DNA from: Lachnospiraceae bacterium
GTDB lineage: Bacteria > Bacillota > Clostridia > Lachnospirales > Lachnospiraceae
DNA: 44,177 bases
Reading direction: 5' to 3'
NCBI GenBank assembly: GCA_021199475.1
Contig: JAJQHZ010000108.1
Location: forward strand, 1 to 44,177
Shown here: positions 33,345 to 42,657 of the stretch, piece after piece
How the letters are laid out: each line of letters starts with the position of its first letter
Position numbering within the stretch: position 1 is the first letter of the stretch
Translations under genes and position numbers: made by a program
The notes under the pieces: generated by a model
What the model was told of the DNA's origin: nothing
The model's input: the letters and a program-made list of their open reading frames with translations, nothing else
Databases searched by the model: none

Positions 33345-34449
33345 TTTTTTCCGCCTCCTTCTTCATACGCTCAATCCGTTTCCTCAGCTCCTCCGGCATT
33401 TCTACCTTCGGCGCACGGGGATCCAGAAGCCATGTCGCCGCTGAATGTGTTTCCGTAATTTGAAACATCGGAGGCTCTGCCTTGTCGTCGATCTCCAGCG
33501 CAAACCGATTGCGCGGTGCGAACGCATCCCCCACTTTTTCGTGGAGCAGGTTCGGCGGCGAGCCGGGAATGGTATACAGCCGCTCATCGTCCGTGTCCAG
33601 ATCCGGCATGGCTGAGAGCAGTCCCCAGGTATAGGGATGGCGCGGATCGTAGAAAATCTCATTGATCGTGCCTTTTTCCACAATTTTTCCGGCGTACATG
33701 ACGTTCACATAATCCGCTACCTTTGCTACCACACCGAGATCATGTGTGATATAGATAACCGAAATGCCGCGCTCCTTCTGTACCCGCTTGATCAGCTCAA
33801 CGATCTTCGCCTGAATGGTCACATCCAGCGCCGTAGTCGGCTCATCACAGATCAGCAGATCCGGGTTGCACGACAGGGCAATCGCGATTACAACGCGCTG
33901 CCGCATTCCGCCGGAGAGCTGGTGCGGATAGTTTTTCATTCTCTTTTCCGCATCCTCAATACCGACCTCCTTCAGAAGCTGGACCGAACGGTCCCATGCC
34001 TCCTGTTTCGGGGTCTTAAAATGCCAGATCATGCCTTCCATAATCTGTTTTCCAATCGTCATGGTTGGATCCAGGCTCGTCATCGGGTCCTGGAAAACCA
34101 TGGCAATCCGCTTGCCGTTGATGTGCCGGCGGATCCATTTTTTGTCCTTCTGTAAAATATCTACCGTCTCTTTGGAGCCATCCGCGTGATGATACGTAAA
34201 TTCGATCGACCCCTTATTGACCGTCGCGTTCGACGCGAGAATTCCCATCGCCGCTTTCATGGTCACAGACTTTCCGGATCCGGACTCGCCTACGATGGCG
34301 ACGGTTTCTCCCTTCATCAGATCAATATTCACGCCCCGGATGGCGTGTACCATTCCCGCAGTCGTCTTAAACGAAATATCAATGTCTTTGATATCCAGAA
34401 TCTTTTCCTCTGGGCTGTTCTTACTATTGTTTACCTTTTCATCCGGCAT
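33328..34449 (-). CDS. oppD: Peptide ABC transporter ATPase, OppD/AmiE type
   Basis: A 373-residue ATPase partner of OppF1. Walker [11 protein letters not shown]-loop [12 protein letters not shown], signature [15 protein letters not shown], Walker [13 protein letters not shown], His-loop [10 protein letters not shown]. Between the ABC core and the C-terminus the sequence [14 protein letters not shown] replaces the Fe-S motif GCxFxPRCxxC. With [15 protein letters not shown] this matches the AmiE lineage. I chose the ATG at 34449; a GTG nine bases upstream is the alternative, and GAGGTG is the ribosome site. The C-terminal 40 residues are highly charged. Confidence 0.93.
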   Translation of the reverse strand: MPDEKVNNSKNSPEEKILDIKDIDISFKTTAGMVHAIRGVNIDLMKGETVAIVGESGSGKSVTMKAAMGILASNATVNKGSIEFTYHHADGSKETVDILQKDKKWIRRHINGKRIAMVFQDPMTSLDPTMTIGKQIMEGMIWHFKTPKQEAWDRSVQLLKEVGIEDAEKRMKNYPHQLSGGMRQRVVIAIALSCNPDLLICDEPTTALDVTIQAKIVELIKRVQKERGISVIYITHDLGVVAKVADYVNVMYAGKIVEKGTINEIFYDPRHPYTWGLLSAMPDLDTDDERLYTIPGSPPNLLHEKVGDAFAPRNRFALEIDDKAEPPMFQITETHSAATWLLDPRAPKVEMPEELRKRIERMKKEAEKNGGKL

Positions 34450-34573
34450 ATGCCTCACCTCATATTTTCTTTCGACCGATTGGTACCTGTCCGTTCCCGC
34501 ATTTTTACGCCCTGTTTCAGACTGCAGCAGCCAGTGCAGTGGTCCTCTTCCTTAACAATTTAGCACCCGCTGC

Positions 34574-35635
34574 TTACATTTCCTTCATTTTCGGATCAAG
34601 AGCCTCGCGCAGACCGTCCGCTACCAGGTTAAAGCTCAGCATCAGCAGCGCCATCACAACCAGCGGCGGTACAATCTGATACGGATGCGTGGTCAGGCTG
34701 TTGAAGCCATCCGAGATCAGCGAACCCAGGGAACACTGCGGCACCGGAATGCCCAGACCGACAAAGCTCAGAAACGCTTCGGTAAAAATAGCTGTCGGAA
34801 TGGAAAACATCACCTGTGTGATGATCGGGCCAATGATATTCGGGAGTACCTCGCGGAAAATAATAAAGAAGCTGCCCGCCCCCAGTGTCCGGGATGCGAG
34901 GACAAATTCCTGTTCCTTTAATTTCAGCATCTCCGCGCGGGCAATCCGGCTCATGCCAATCCACTCAGTCAGCATCAGCGCAAAAATAATAGTCAGCATA
35001 CCAGGAGCTAGAATCAGCAAAAGCAGCGTCACGATCACCAGTCTGGGAATGCCGTTGGAAATTTCCAGAATCCGCTGCATGATCATATCGGTCTTTCCGC
35101 CGAAATAGCCGGAAATCAGGCCATAGCTCATACCAATCAGCATATCAATAATGGCGGCCGCTACCGCGATAATCAGAGAAACACGCGCGCCGGACCAGGT
35201 ACGCGTCCAGATGTCGCGCCCGTAAATATCACTGCCGAACCAGTAATACACATCATCCAGCCCGTTCTCCTCATAGCCATTTTTGACCTTTGTGCCGGAG
35301 GTCGTGCTCATCTTCTCCGTCCCGTCAAAAATTCCAAGATTTTCCAGCACCGGAATCCGCGGCGCCAGATTTTTCTGCGTCAGATCCTGCCCGGAATAGG
35401 TGTACGCGTTCATGCCCGGGCCGACAATGGCCATCACCGTAATCAGCAGAATCATAAAAAAGCCAAACACCGCGCTTTTTTTATGGACAAACCGGACAAA
35501 AACATCCTTCCAGAAGCTCTGTGCGGCGAAGTTGGTATCAATCGAGATCTCCTCGGCATTATCCTTGAGCCGAAAATCGGAATCTACCGGAATGTATTCG
35601 TTCGAAGCGGAAGCTTCCATACTTATACTGCTCAT
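34574..35635 (-). CDS. oppC: Peptide ABC transporter permease, OppC/AmiD type
   Basis: A 353-residue inner-membrane permease with six TM helices. A cytosolic N-terminal stretch of about 60 residues precedes TM1 (FGFFMILLITVMAIVGP). An external segment of about 70 residues follows before the conserved WFGSDIYGRDIWTR. The EAA loop is GMSRIARAEMLKLKEQEFVL...GASFFIIFREVLPN in outline. The C-terminus DGLREALDPKMK is canonical. It starts 4 bases after the oppB1 stop; its AGGAGG site lies inside the end of oppB1. Confidence 0.93.
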   Translation of the reverse strand: MSSISMEASASNEYIPVDSDFRLKDNAEEISIDTNFAAQSFWKDVFVRFVHKKSAVFGFFMILLITVMAIVGPGMNAYTYSGQDLTQKNLAPRIPVLENLGIFDGTEKMSTTSGTKVKNGYEENGLDDVYYWFGSDIYGRDIWTRTWSGARVSLIIAVAAAIIDMLIGMSYGLISGYFGGKTDMIMQRILEISNGIPRLVIVTLLLLILAPGMLTIIFALMLTEWIGMSRIARAEMLKLKEQEFVLASRTLGAGSFFIIFREVLPNIIGPIITQVMFSIPTAIFTEAFLSFVGLGIPVPQCSLGSLISDGFNSLTTHPYQIVPPLVVMALLMLSFNLVADGLREALDPKMKEM

Positions 35636-35639
35636 AGCT

Positions 35640-36572
35640 CTATTCCTCCTTTGCCAGACGGATTCTCGGGTCGATGATTCCGTAAAGAATATCCACCACC
35701 AGCATAATCCCGATGTAGAGCGCTGAATAGATGAAGCTGAGCGCTATGACGACATTGTAATCATTGGACTGGATCGCATTGACCAGCAGGCTTCCCACGC
35801 CGGGGATGGCGAAAATCTTTTCCACCACCAGGGAACCAGTCATCAGATCGACGATCAGAGGCGCCAGAACGGTGATGATTGGGATCAGCGCGTTCCGGAG
35901 CGCATGCCGGAAAATCAGCGCGGAACCGGAGATTCCCTTGCTCTCCGCCAGCAGCATATAATCGCTCCCCAATACCTCCAGCATCTCACTGCGCGTGAAG
36001 CGGGCAATGGATGCCATGGTAAACATGGAAAGGGAAATGCTTGGCAGAACGCTCGAGGAATACAGCGTTTTGGTCGAAAACAGCATCGGAAACCAGCGCA
36101 GCTTGAATCCAAAGTAATAGCTCAGGGCCAGCGCAAACACATAGGATGGAACTGAAACTCCGATAACCGAAATAATCGTCGCCAGAGAATCCCAGATCGT
36201 GTCATGCTTCAGAGCCGCCAGCAGACCAAGAAGAAGGCCCAGCACAGCGCCAATCGTCACGGCTGCCCCGCCGATGCCGATGGAAATCGGCAGTCTCGTC
36301 TGAATCAGCTGGGAAATCGGTGTATTTTTGGAAATATTATAGCTGACCCCCAGATCGCCCCGCAGCATATTCGCAGCATATCTGAAGAACTGAACAATAA
36401 CCGGCTGATCCAGGCCATACTTTGCGTACAGCAGCTCCCGCTGGTCACTGCTCAATTTTTCATCGTTGAACGGCGAGCCCGGCATCAGCTGCATCAGCAG
36501 AAACAGAATGAGGAGAATCGCCAGAAGCGTCAGAAAAGAGGTAAGAATTCGTTTCAGAGTATATTTTTTCAC
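35640..36572 (-). CDS. oppB: Peptide ABC transporter permease, OppB type
   Basis: A 310-residue permease with six TM helices. The N-terminal hallmark LKRILTSFLTLLAILLILFL and GSPFNDE, the conserved LGVSYN segment and the EAA region RFTRSEMLEVLGSDYMLLAE...RHALRNALIPI are present, and the end DILYGIIDPRIRLAKEE is typical. The start is GTG at 36572 with GGAGGG at 5 bases. About 200 bases with a strong hairpin separate it from oppA1. Confidence 0.94.
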   Translation of the reverse strand: MKKYTLKRILTSFLTLLAILLILFLLMQLMPGSPFNDEKLSSDQRELLYAKYGLDQPVIVQFFRYAANMLRGDLGVSYNISKNTPISQLIQTRLPISIGIGGAAVTIGAVLGLLLGLLAALKHDTIWDSLATIISVIGVSVPSYVFALALSYYFGFKLRWFPMLFSTKTLYSSSVLPSISLSMFTMASIARFTRSEMLEVLGSDYMLLAESKGISGSALIFRHALRNALIPIITVLAPLIVDLMTGSLVVEKIFAIPGVGSLLVNAIQSNDYNVVIALSFIYSALYIGIMLVVDILYGIIDPRIRLAKEE

Positions 36573-36601
36573 GAGTACCCTCCATTGCGTCTATACGCAT
36601 G

Positions 36602-36638
36602 GTTGGCCGCACCAGAGCATTCCTCAAGTGCGGCCAAC
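36602..36638. repeat. 11-bp hairpin between oppA1 and oppB1
   Basis: GTTGGCCGCAC (36602-36612) pairs perfectly with GTGCGGCCAAC (36628-36638), 15-base loop. No T-run. Such hairpins after a binding-protein gene often protect its mRNA and lower permease expression. Confidence 0.75.
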
Positions 36639-36773
36639 TCATTTGTTGTAAAAATCAGATTCTGTTTTTCAATTTTTCCGGCCTTAAAAGCTTCCGGCTG
36701 CGAAAGAACCTGTTATCCGTTAAAAATTCCTTACGCGGCCGTTTGCATTGTAAACAGCCTTAACCGTTTCGGA

Positions 36774-38414
36774 TTATTCCTCTGTCTTCACCGTATTCTT
36801 ATATACACGGTTCAGAGCGACTGCGTGGAATTCAATACCGGTAACCGAGGACGAAACCATCTGCGCATTGCACTGGGTTTAAAGCGGGAAGATAACCGCT
36901 TCTTCCATCACGATTGCTTCTGCGTCATACAGCGCTTCCCAGCGTGCCTCTGCGTCCGTGCAGAGATCACCGGTCGTGCACTCCTCGATAATCGCATCAT
37001 AGTCTTCGTTGCTCCAGAGACCATAGTTGTTGGAGTTTCCGGTTACCCACATACCAAGATAGGTCATCGGGTCTGCGTAGTCCGGTCCCCAACGGGTCAG
37101 GCCAAGCTCAAAGTTGCCGTCCTGCATATCCTGTACTCTCTGCTTCTTCGGCTCTACAGTCAGGTTGATCGTCAGCCCCGGAAGTGTGGTCTCCCACTGC
37201 TCCTTCAGGACAGCCGCTACCTTCTGCGGCGCATCGTCCGCGTCTACTACCATATCCAGGGTCAGCTCAGAAATGCCAAGCTCCTCCAGACCTGCCGCCC
37301 AATACTCCGCTGCAAGCTCCGCGTCATAGGTGCATACATCGGAATATCTGGTCTGATCCTCTGCATAATCGGATCCGTCCGGGCCTGCCGCAAAATCCAT
37401 CGGAACCGCGGTATAGGTCGCCTTGGAGCCATCCTTCAGAACATCAGCCGCGATGGACTCACGGTCAATTGCCATGGTCAGCGCCATGCGGATGTTCAGG
37501 TTCGCCAGCTCCGGAACTGCATCCATGTTCGGGCTGACCTACCACAGATAGCCCGCGCCGATGCTGTCAAATTCCGGATCATCCTCGACCTGCTCTACCT
37601 GATCGCCGTTCACCAGCGTGATATCCAGGTCGCCCACCTGATAGCTCATCAGGGCCTGCTGGGAATCCTGAATGACCTGATAGCTTAAGCCAGCCAGAGA
37701 TACACGGTCCGCATCCCAGTAATCCTCGTTCTTTACAAGTTCAAAAGCGGTTGCCGCCGGCTCATAATCCGTAAGGATAAATGCGCCGTTGGAAAGAACC
37801 GTATCCGGGCTGGTACCGAAGGTATCGCCGCAGGACTCGCAGAACTCCTGATTGACCGGATAGAAGGTCGGGAAATACATCAGAGACAGGAAATAGCTGA
37901 CCGGAACGTTCAGCTGCACTTCCAGTGTCAGATCGTCTACAGCAGTCACGCCAAGCTCACTCTTGTCCATCTCGCCAGCGATGATTGCTTCCGCATTCAC
38001 GATCTGGCCGATGTCGCTCAGCATATAAGCATACTCGGAAGCAATATCCGGGTCCACCGCTCTCTGCCATGCGTATACAAAATCAGCAGCGGTTACCTGT
38101 ACTCCGTTGCTCCAATATGCTTCGCGAAGATGGAAGGTATAGGTAAGTCCGTCGTCAGAGATGTCATAGCTCTCCGCAAGCGCTTCTACAGCAGCGCCGC
38201 TCTCGTCCATCTGCATCAGACCGTCCGTATAGTCTGCGATTACCTCAAACGAGGTACCATCGGTTGCCTGCTGCGGATCCAGAGATTCCACAGGTGTCTC
38301 AATCATAACATTCAGTACCGCAGAGCTGGTCTCAGCGGATACAGAAATCCCGCATGTACCAAGTGCCATCGCTGCTGCCAGCGTAATCGAAAGCAGAGCT
38401 TTTCTCTTTCTCAT
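36774..38414 (-). pseudogene. oppA: Peptide-binding protein oppA1 with two in-frame stops
   Basis: A continuous 547-codon frame of a family 5 solute-binding protein, broken by TAG at codon 292 (37539-37541) and TAA at codon 512 (36879-36881). Both sides of each stop remain in frame and in family register: SIGAGYLW-stop-VSPNMDAVPE and EEAVIFPL-stop-TQCNAQMVSS. At both sites relatives would be expected to have Tyr, so each is one substitution away from TAC or TAT. The N-terminus has a signal peptide (MRKRKALLSITLAAAMALG...SVSAE); ESLDPQQATD is the family motif. It heads opp1. A true pseudogene, sequencing error or stop read-through are possible; oppA2 could serve the permease if it is dead. Confidence 0.75.
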
Positions 38415-38432
38415 TTTTTATCCTCCTGTTGT

Positions 38433-38455
38433 CGGGGCAGGCAGCGCCCGCCCCG
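38433..38455. repeat. GC-rich hairpin in the oppA1 leader
   Basis: CGGGGC-a-GGC-agc-GCC-c-GCCCCG on the plus strand, a 9-bp stem with a symmetric mismatch. It lies a few bases before the AGGAGG site of oppA1. A second small hairpin, ACTGT-ttcg-ACAGT on the minus strand, lies near 38522-38535. Confidence 0.7.
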
Positions 38456-38573
38456 GTTTCTTAGTTTCCTGTCAGGTTCTGAAGACGTCATGCCGCACAT
38501 TTCCCCTCATCCGCCACACATACTGTCGAAACAGTGATGCAGGCCTGCCGTGGGAGTGCGCTCATTCGTATCA

Positions 38574-40256
38574 TCAGCCTTCCGTTGCGTAGGTGAAGAT
38601 AAAGTATCCAAGCGGTGTGTAGCCGATGTTGTCGATTCCGTCATGAAGCAGGTACGGATCGGTGTAGAAGTAAATCGGGCATACCGCGAAGCCGCCCTCG
38701 CCAAAGAGCATGTACTCCGCCTCTTTCATCAGCTCATCGCGCTCTTCGCCGCCGCTCAGTGCCTTGAACTCCGTAACCAGATCCGTGTACTCATCATTGA
38801 CCCAGTTGCTGTAGTTGTAGGAGTTTCCGTTTGTGAACAGCTCGATGTAAGTACTTGCATCATCATAGTCCGCGATCCAGCCCAGACGAGCCATGCCGAA
38901 GTTACCCTCGCCAAGGTTGTTCGTATAGGTCTGCCACTCAGAGTTGTTCAAAGTGATGCTCAGTCCAAGGACATCCGCCACATCTGCCTGAACCGCCTCG
39001 CCGATTGCCTGATGCGCCTCGGAGGTGTTGTACTCATAATCAATCGTTACGGAAGTATCATAGCCATCCGCTACCGCCTCGTCAAGCAGCGCAACTGCCA
39101 GCTCACAGCGTCCCGAATAGGTCGTCAGATCATAATCCGGATACATCTCAGCCAGAGACGCAAACATTGCGTCGCCCACATACTCGGTCCACTCGGTGCC
39201 GTCGCTCGTGGTTGTGCCAGCCGCTACCAGACCGGTCGCCGGCGTCTGACCTCCCTGGGTCACGTTCTCAACGATGTTGTCACGGTCAATTACGAGTGTG
39301 ATCGCCGCGCGGACTCTCCAGTCCGGAATGTTGTCGCAGTTCAGATACAGATAGTAGGTACCGATCTCATCCGGCAGATAGCAGTCGCCGGACTCAACGA
39401 GGGACTCAAGCTGCTCGGTAGAAACCGTGCTGGAGAAGTCAATCTCATCCGCCTGATAAGCAGCCAGGATTGCGCTCTCACTGTCCTGCAGCTTCCAGAC
39501 AAGCTTGTCCGGACCTACTGCATCGAGATCATAATAGTTCTCGTTCTTTACCATTTCGATCTGGCTGTCATGCTCCCACGCGCTCAGCACATACGCGCCG
39601 TTGGATACCATGTTGCCCGGATCGGTCCACTCAGTGCCGTACTCTTCGATAATGTCCTCGCGGATCGGCATCAGAGCAGCAAATGCGCAAAGGCCGAGGA
39701 AATACGGGCACTCGGCTTCCAGTGTAATGACAAGCGTCTTGTCGTCAACCGCCTCGATGCCCAGCGTATCCGGCTCCATCTCGCCTGCCTGAATGGCAGA
39801 TGCGTTCAGGACCACGCCGTCCAGGATGTAGCCATAGTCCTCCGCATTGTCCGGATCCACAATTCTCTTCCAGGAATACTCAAAGTCAGCCGCCGTTACC
39901 TCTACACCATCGCTCCAGTAAATGTCGTCGCGCAGGGTGAAGGTATAGGTCAGTCCGTCGTCAGAGACCTCATAGGACTCCGCCTGACCATAAGTAACCT
40001 CAAGAAGCTTCACGGAATCATTGTCTTCCGTTGCATTCTCATCGCTGAGATCATACTTCATCAGGTTCTCAAACATATGCATGGAATACGTAGCGCCGTC
40101 TACCGAGCTCTCCATGTTCGGATCCAGTGTCTCCGGCTCAGAAGCAATAACGGCCGTAACGACGAACTCGTCTTCCTCAGCAAATGCTGTGGTTGCCCCG
40201 CCAACCGTCGTAACCGCCAGGCCAAGGGCAAGGATCATTGATAATCCTCTCTTCAT
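38574..40256 (-). CDS. oppA: Peptide-binding protein, family 5 (OppA2)
   Basis: A 560-residue extracellular solute-binding protein of the OppA/DppA class. It opens with a signal peptide (MKRGLSMILALGLAVTTVGG, predicted cleavage after TTAFA). The family motif is SEPETLDPNMESSVDGATYS, and YTFTLRDDIYWSDG, EYSWKRIVDP and the C-terminal NEDYTDLVTEF-like region are present. No lipobox cysteine follows the signal, unlike most Gram-positive binding proteins, so how it is kept at the cell surface is unclear. AAGGAGG precedes the ATG. It is the last gene of opp2, and oppA1 starts 160 bases further on. Confidence 0.94.
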   Translation of the reverse strand: MKRGLSMILALGLAVTTVGGATTAFAEEDEFVVTAVIASEPETLDPNMESSVDGATYSMHMFENLMKYDLSDENATEDNDSVKLLEVTYGQAESYEVSDDGLTYTFTLRDDIYWSDGVEVTAADFEYSWKRIVDPDNAEDYGYILDGVVLNASAIQAGEMEPDTLGIEAVDDKTLVITLEAECPYFLGLCAFAALMPIREDIIEEYGTEWTDPGNMVSNGAYVLSAWEHDSQIEMVKNENYYDLDAVGPDKLVWKLQDSESAILAAYQADEIDFSSTVSTEQLESLVESGDCYLPDEIGTYYLYLNCDNIPDWRVRAAITLVIDRDNIVENVTQGGQTPATGLVAAGTTTSDGTEWTEYVGDAMFASLAEMYPDYDLTTYSGRCELAVALLDEAVADGYDTSVTIDYEYNTSEAHQAIGEAVQADVADVLGLSITLNNSEWQTYTNNLGEGNFGMARLGWIADYDDASTYIELFTNGNSYNYSNWVNDEYTDLVTEFKALSGGEERDELMKEAEYMLFGEGGFAVCPIYFYTDPYLLHDGIDNIGYTPLGYFIFTYATEG

Positions 40257-40332
40257 GTAACAATTCCTCCTTTTTTGAATTTGACTTCGGAAACCTCACC
40301 ATTTTGTGAACGGTGAACGTCTCTTTGCCATT

Positions 40333-40350
40333 ATGATTCGAGCGGCAAAA
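40333..40350 (+). repeat. Copy 2 of the exact 18-bp intergenic repeat
   Basis: Identical to 4449-4466; it lies about 77 bases upstream of the oppA2 start. Confidence 0.85.
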
Positions 40351-40473
40351 CAACCAGAAATCAACACGAGCATACGCATTCCATTCCTGAGCTTTGTCCC
40401 TTGTATCATGTATATACAAACAGTCTGTACGCCAATACGCACAAGCCTGCATGTAGCATAGGGTTATTCTCTC

Positions 40474-41469
40474 TTATTTTTCGTCCAGCCTGTGGCAGGC
40501 GGCGTAATGCCCCGGGGAATACTCCTTCAGCTCCGGCATGGACTCTGAGCATTTCGCGGTCGCATACGGGCAGCGCGTATGGAAACGGCAGCCGGATGGC
40601 GGGTTCAGCGGACTCGGAATGTCGCCCTCCAGCAGAATGCGCTTCCGGCTCCGGTTCTTCTCCGGATCCGTCAGCGGAACGGCCGACAGCAGCGTCTGCG
40701 AGTAGGGATGAATCGGATGGGCGCAAAGCTCATAGCTCTCCGCCAGCTCGACCAGACATCCCAGATACATCACGCCGATGCGGCTGGAAATATGGCGCAC
40801 CACGGAAAGGTCGTGCGCAATAAACAGATAGGTCAGCCCCTTCTGCTCCTGCAGATCCTCCAGCATATTGATGACCTGCGACTGAATCGAAACATCCAGC
40901 GCGGAAATCGGCTCGTCACAGACGATGAACTCCGGCTCCACCGCCAGTGCACGCGCAATCCCGATGCGCTGCTGCTGTCCGCCGGAAAACTCATGCGGAA
41001 AACGGTTTGCGTGCTCGGAATTCAGCCCCACCTCGGTCAGAAGCTCACTGATCCGGTCCTGCCGCTCCTGTTTGCCCTGATAGAGCTTGTGGATATCCAG
41101 CGCTTCCCCGACGATCTCACCGACCGTCATGCGCGGATCCAGCGAAGCGGACGGATCCTGAAAAATCAGCTGCATTTTTCTCCGGTACGGAAGCATGTCC
41201 TCATGGATGCCTGCTTCCTTATCAAAAATGGTTTTCCCATTATAAACAATCTTGCCCGCAGTCGGCTCATAGAGCTGCAGCAGCGTGCGCCCAAAGGTCG
41301 TCTTGCCGCACCCGGACTCGCCTACCAGTCCCAGCGTCTCGCCCTCGAAAATGTACAGCGAAACATCCTGCACTGCCTGCACATAATTTGTTTTCATAAA
41401 GCCGGCCTTCACCGGAAAGTATTTGCGAAGCTTTTCCACTTCTACCAGCTTTTTTCTGTCTTCGCTCAT
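40474..41469 (-). CDS. oppF: Peptide ABC transporter ATPase, OppF/DppF type
   Basis: A 331-residue ATPase. Walker A GESGCGKTT, Q-loop LIFQDPSASLDPR, signature FSGGQQQRIGIARAL, Walker B FIVCDEPISALD. The C-terminal Cys motif GCRFHTRCPYATAKC is intact (a proposed Fe-S site in DppD/F proteins). This separates it from oppF1. Its ATG overlaps the oppD2 stop in an ATGA junction, indicating coupled translation. A 217-base gap with a few small hairpins leads to oppA2. Confidence 0.94.
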   Translation of the reverse strand: MSEDRKKLVEVEKLRKYFPVKAGFMKTNYVQAVQDVSLYIFEGETLGLVGESGCGKTTFGRTLLQLYEPTAGKIVYNGKTIFDKEAGIHEDMLPYRRKMQLIFQDPSASLDPRMTVGEIVGEALDIHKLYQGKQERQDRISELLTEVGLNSEHANRFPHEFSGGQQQRIGIARALAVEPEFIVCDEPISALDVSIQSQVINMLEDLQEQKGLTYLFIAHDLSVVRHISSRIGVMYLGCLVELAESYELCAHPIHPYSQTLLSAVPLTDPEKNRSRKRILLEGDIPSPLNPPSGCRFHTRCPYATAKCSESMPELKEYSPGHYAACHRLDEK

Positions 41470-42644
41470 ACCCGTTCCTCCTTCCCGGCCGCGCCATCCT
41501 TTGCGGAAGCTTTCCCGTGATCCGGCGCGCTACCCTTTGCGGAAGCGCTCACAGGATCCGGTGCACTGCCCTTTGCGGAAGCGTTCACAGGATCCGGTGC
41601 ACTGCCCTTTGCGGAAGCTTTACCCTTTTCGGTTACATTCACCTTCGCTGCCGACGCATTCTTAAAATCCCTTACGTTCAGCCAGCAGGCCGACAGATGC
41701 CCGTCTCCCACCTCCATCAGAGGCGGCTGCTTCGTCAGGCAGACCTTCATGCAGTGCTCACAGCGCGGACCAAAGCTGCAGCCCTTCGGCGGATCGAGCA
41801 GGTCGACCGGCGTGCCCTCAATCGGGATCAGCCGGGTGCGCTCCTCTTCGTCCAGATTCGGCATGGAGCGCATCAGCCCGTTCGTGTACGGGTGCGCGGG
41901 GCTGTAGAAAATATCGTCCACACTCCCCTGCTCCATGATATGGCCGGCATACATGACACTGACGCGGTCGCAGATCTCCGCCACCACGCCCAGATTGTGG
42001 GTGATAAAAATAATCGCCATGCCGGTCTTTTTCTGCAGGTCGCGCATCAGATCCAGAATCTGCGCCTGAATCGTCACATCCAGCGCGGTCGTCGGCTCAT
42101 CCGCAATCAGCAGCTTCGGGTGGCAGATCATCGCCATCGCGATCATCGCCCTCTGGCGCATACCGCCGGAAAATTCATGCGGGTACTGGTTTACCCGCTT
42201 ATCTGCGTTATTAATGCCGACCAGCTCCAGCATCTCGATCGCGCGCTTCTTTGCTTCCTCTTTGGAAATAGATTTGTCATGACAGGTCAGCGCTTCCATG
42301 AGCTGATCCCCAATCGTATAGACCGGATTTAAGCAGGTCATCGGATTCTGGAAAATCATACCGGTCCGCTGTCCGCGGAACTGACGGCGCTGCTCCTCTG
42401 TATAGGCGAGCACATCCTCCCCCTCAAACGTCACGCTTCCGCCAATTACCTTGCCCGGGGACTGCAGAAGCCCCATGATCGAGTACGCCTCCACTGATTT
42501 CCCGGAGCCGGACTCTCCTACGATGCCCATCACCTCATTCTCATGAATCTGGTAGAAAATGCCGTCCACAGCCTTCACTTCGCCTGCATGTGTAAAAAAG
42601 GAAACCTTTAAGTCTTTCACATCCAACAATACTTTCTCACTCAT
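41466..42644 (-). CDS. oppD: Peptide ABC transporter ATPase, OppD/DppD type, with repeat tail
   Basis: A 392-residue ATPase. Walker [11 protein letters not shown]-loop MIFQNPMTCLNP, signature FSGGMRQRAMIAMAM, Walker [13 protein letters not shown]. The Cys motif GCSFGPRCEHCMKVC is intact. After the normal end (ACWLNVRDFKN) come about 55 extra residues. They consist mostly of a 12-residue repeat ASAKGSAPDPV/N, rich in Ala, Ser, Lys and Pro, encoded by a 36-bp tandem array (41498-41641). The tail looks disordered. Start 42644 follows GGAGG; the spacing to the oppC2 stop is 13 bases. Confidence 0.94.
   Translation of the reverse strand: MSEKVLLDVKDLKVSFFTHAGEVKAVDGIFYQIHENEVMGIVGESGSGKSVEAYSIMGLLQSPGKVIGGSVTFEGEDVLAYTEEQRRQFRGQRTGMIFQNPMTCLNPVYTIGDQLMEALTCHDKSISKEEAKKRAIEMLELVGINNADKRVNQYPHEFSGGMRQRAMIAMAMICHPKLLIADEPTTALDVTIQAQILDLMRDLQKKTGMAIIFITHNLGVVAEICDRVSVMYAGHIMEQGSVDDIFYSPAHPYTNGLMRSMPNLDEEERTRLIPIEGTPVDLLDPPKGCSFGPRCEHCMKVCLTKQPPLMEVGDGHLSACWLNVRDFKNASAAKVNVTEKGKASAKGSAPDPVNASAKGSAPDPVSASAKGSAPDHGKASAKDGAAGKEERV
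41498..41641 (-). repeat. 36-bp tandem repeat at the oppD2 3' end
   Basis: Four units begin at 41498, 41534, 41570 and 41606, each with CCTTTGCGGAAGC. The two central units are nearly identical; the outer ones diverge. Period 36 keeps the reading frame. Confidence 0.9.
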
Positions 42645-42657
42645 GACGTTCCCTCCT

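Noticed and set aside
38550..40241. 563-residue plus-strand ORF opposite oppA2
   Set aside because: Antisense to a complete binding protein; no start signal or domain.
41498..41641. 36-bp repeats resembling CRISPR repeats in length
   Set aside because: Contiguous tandem units without spacers, in frame inside oppD2.
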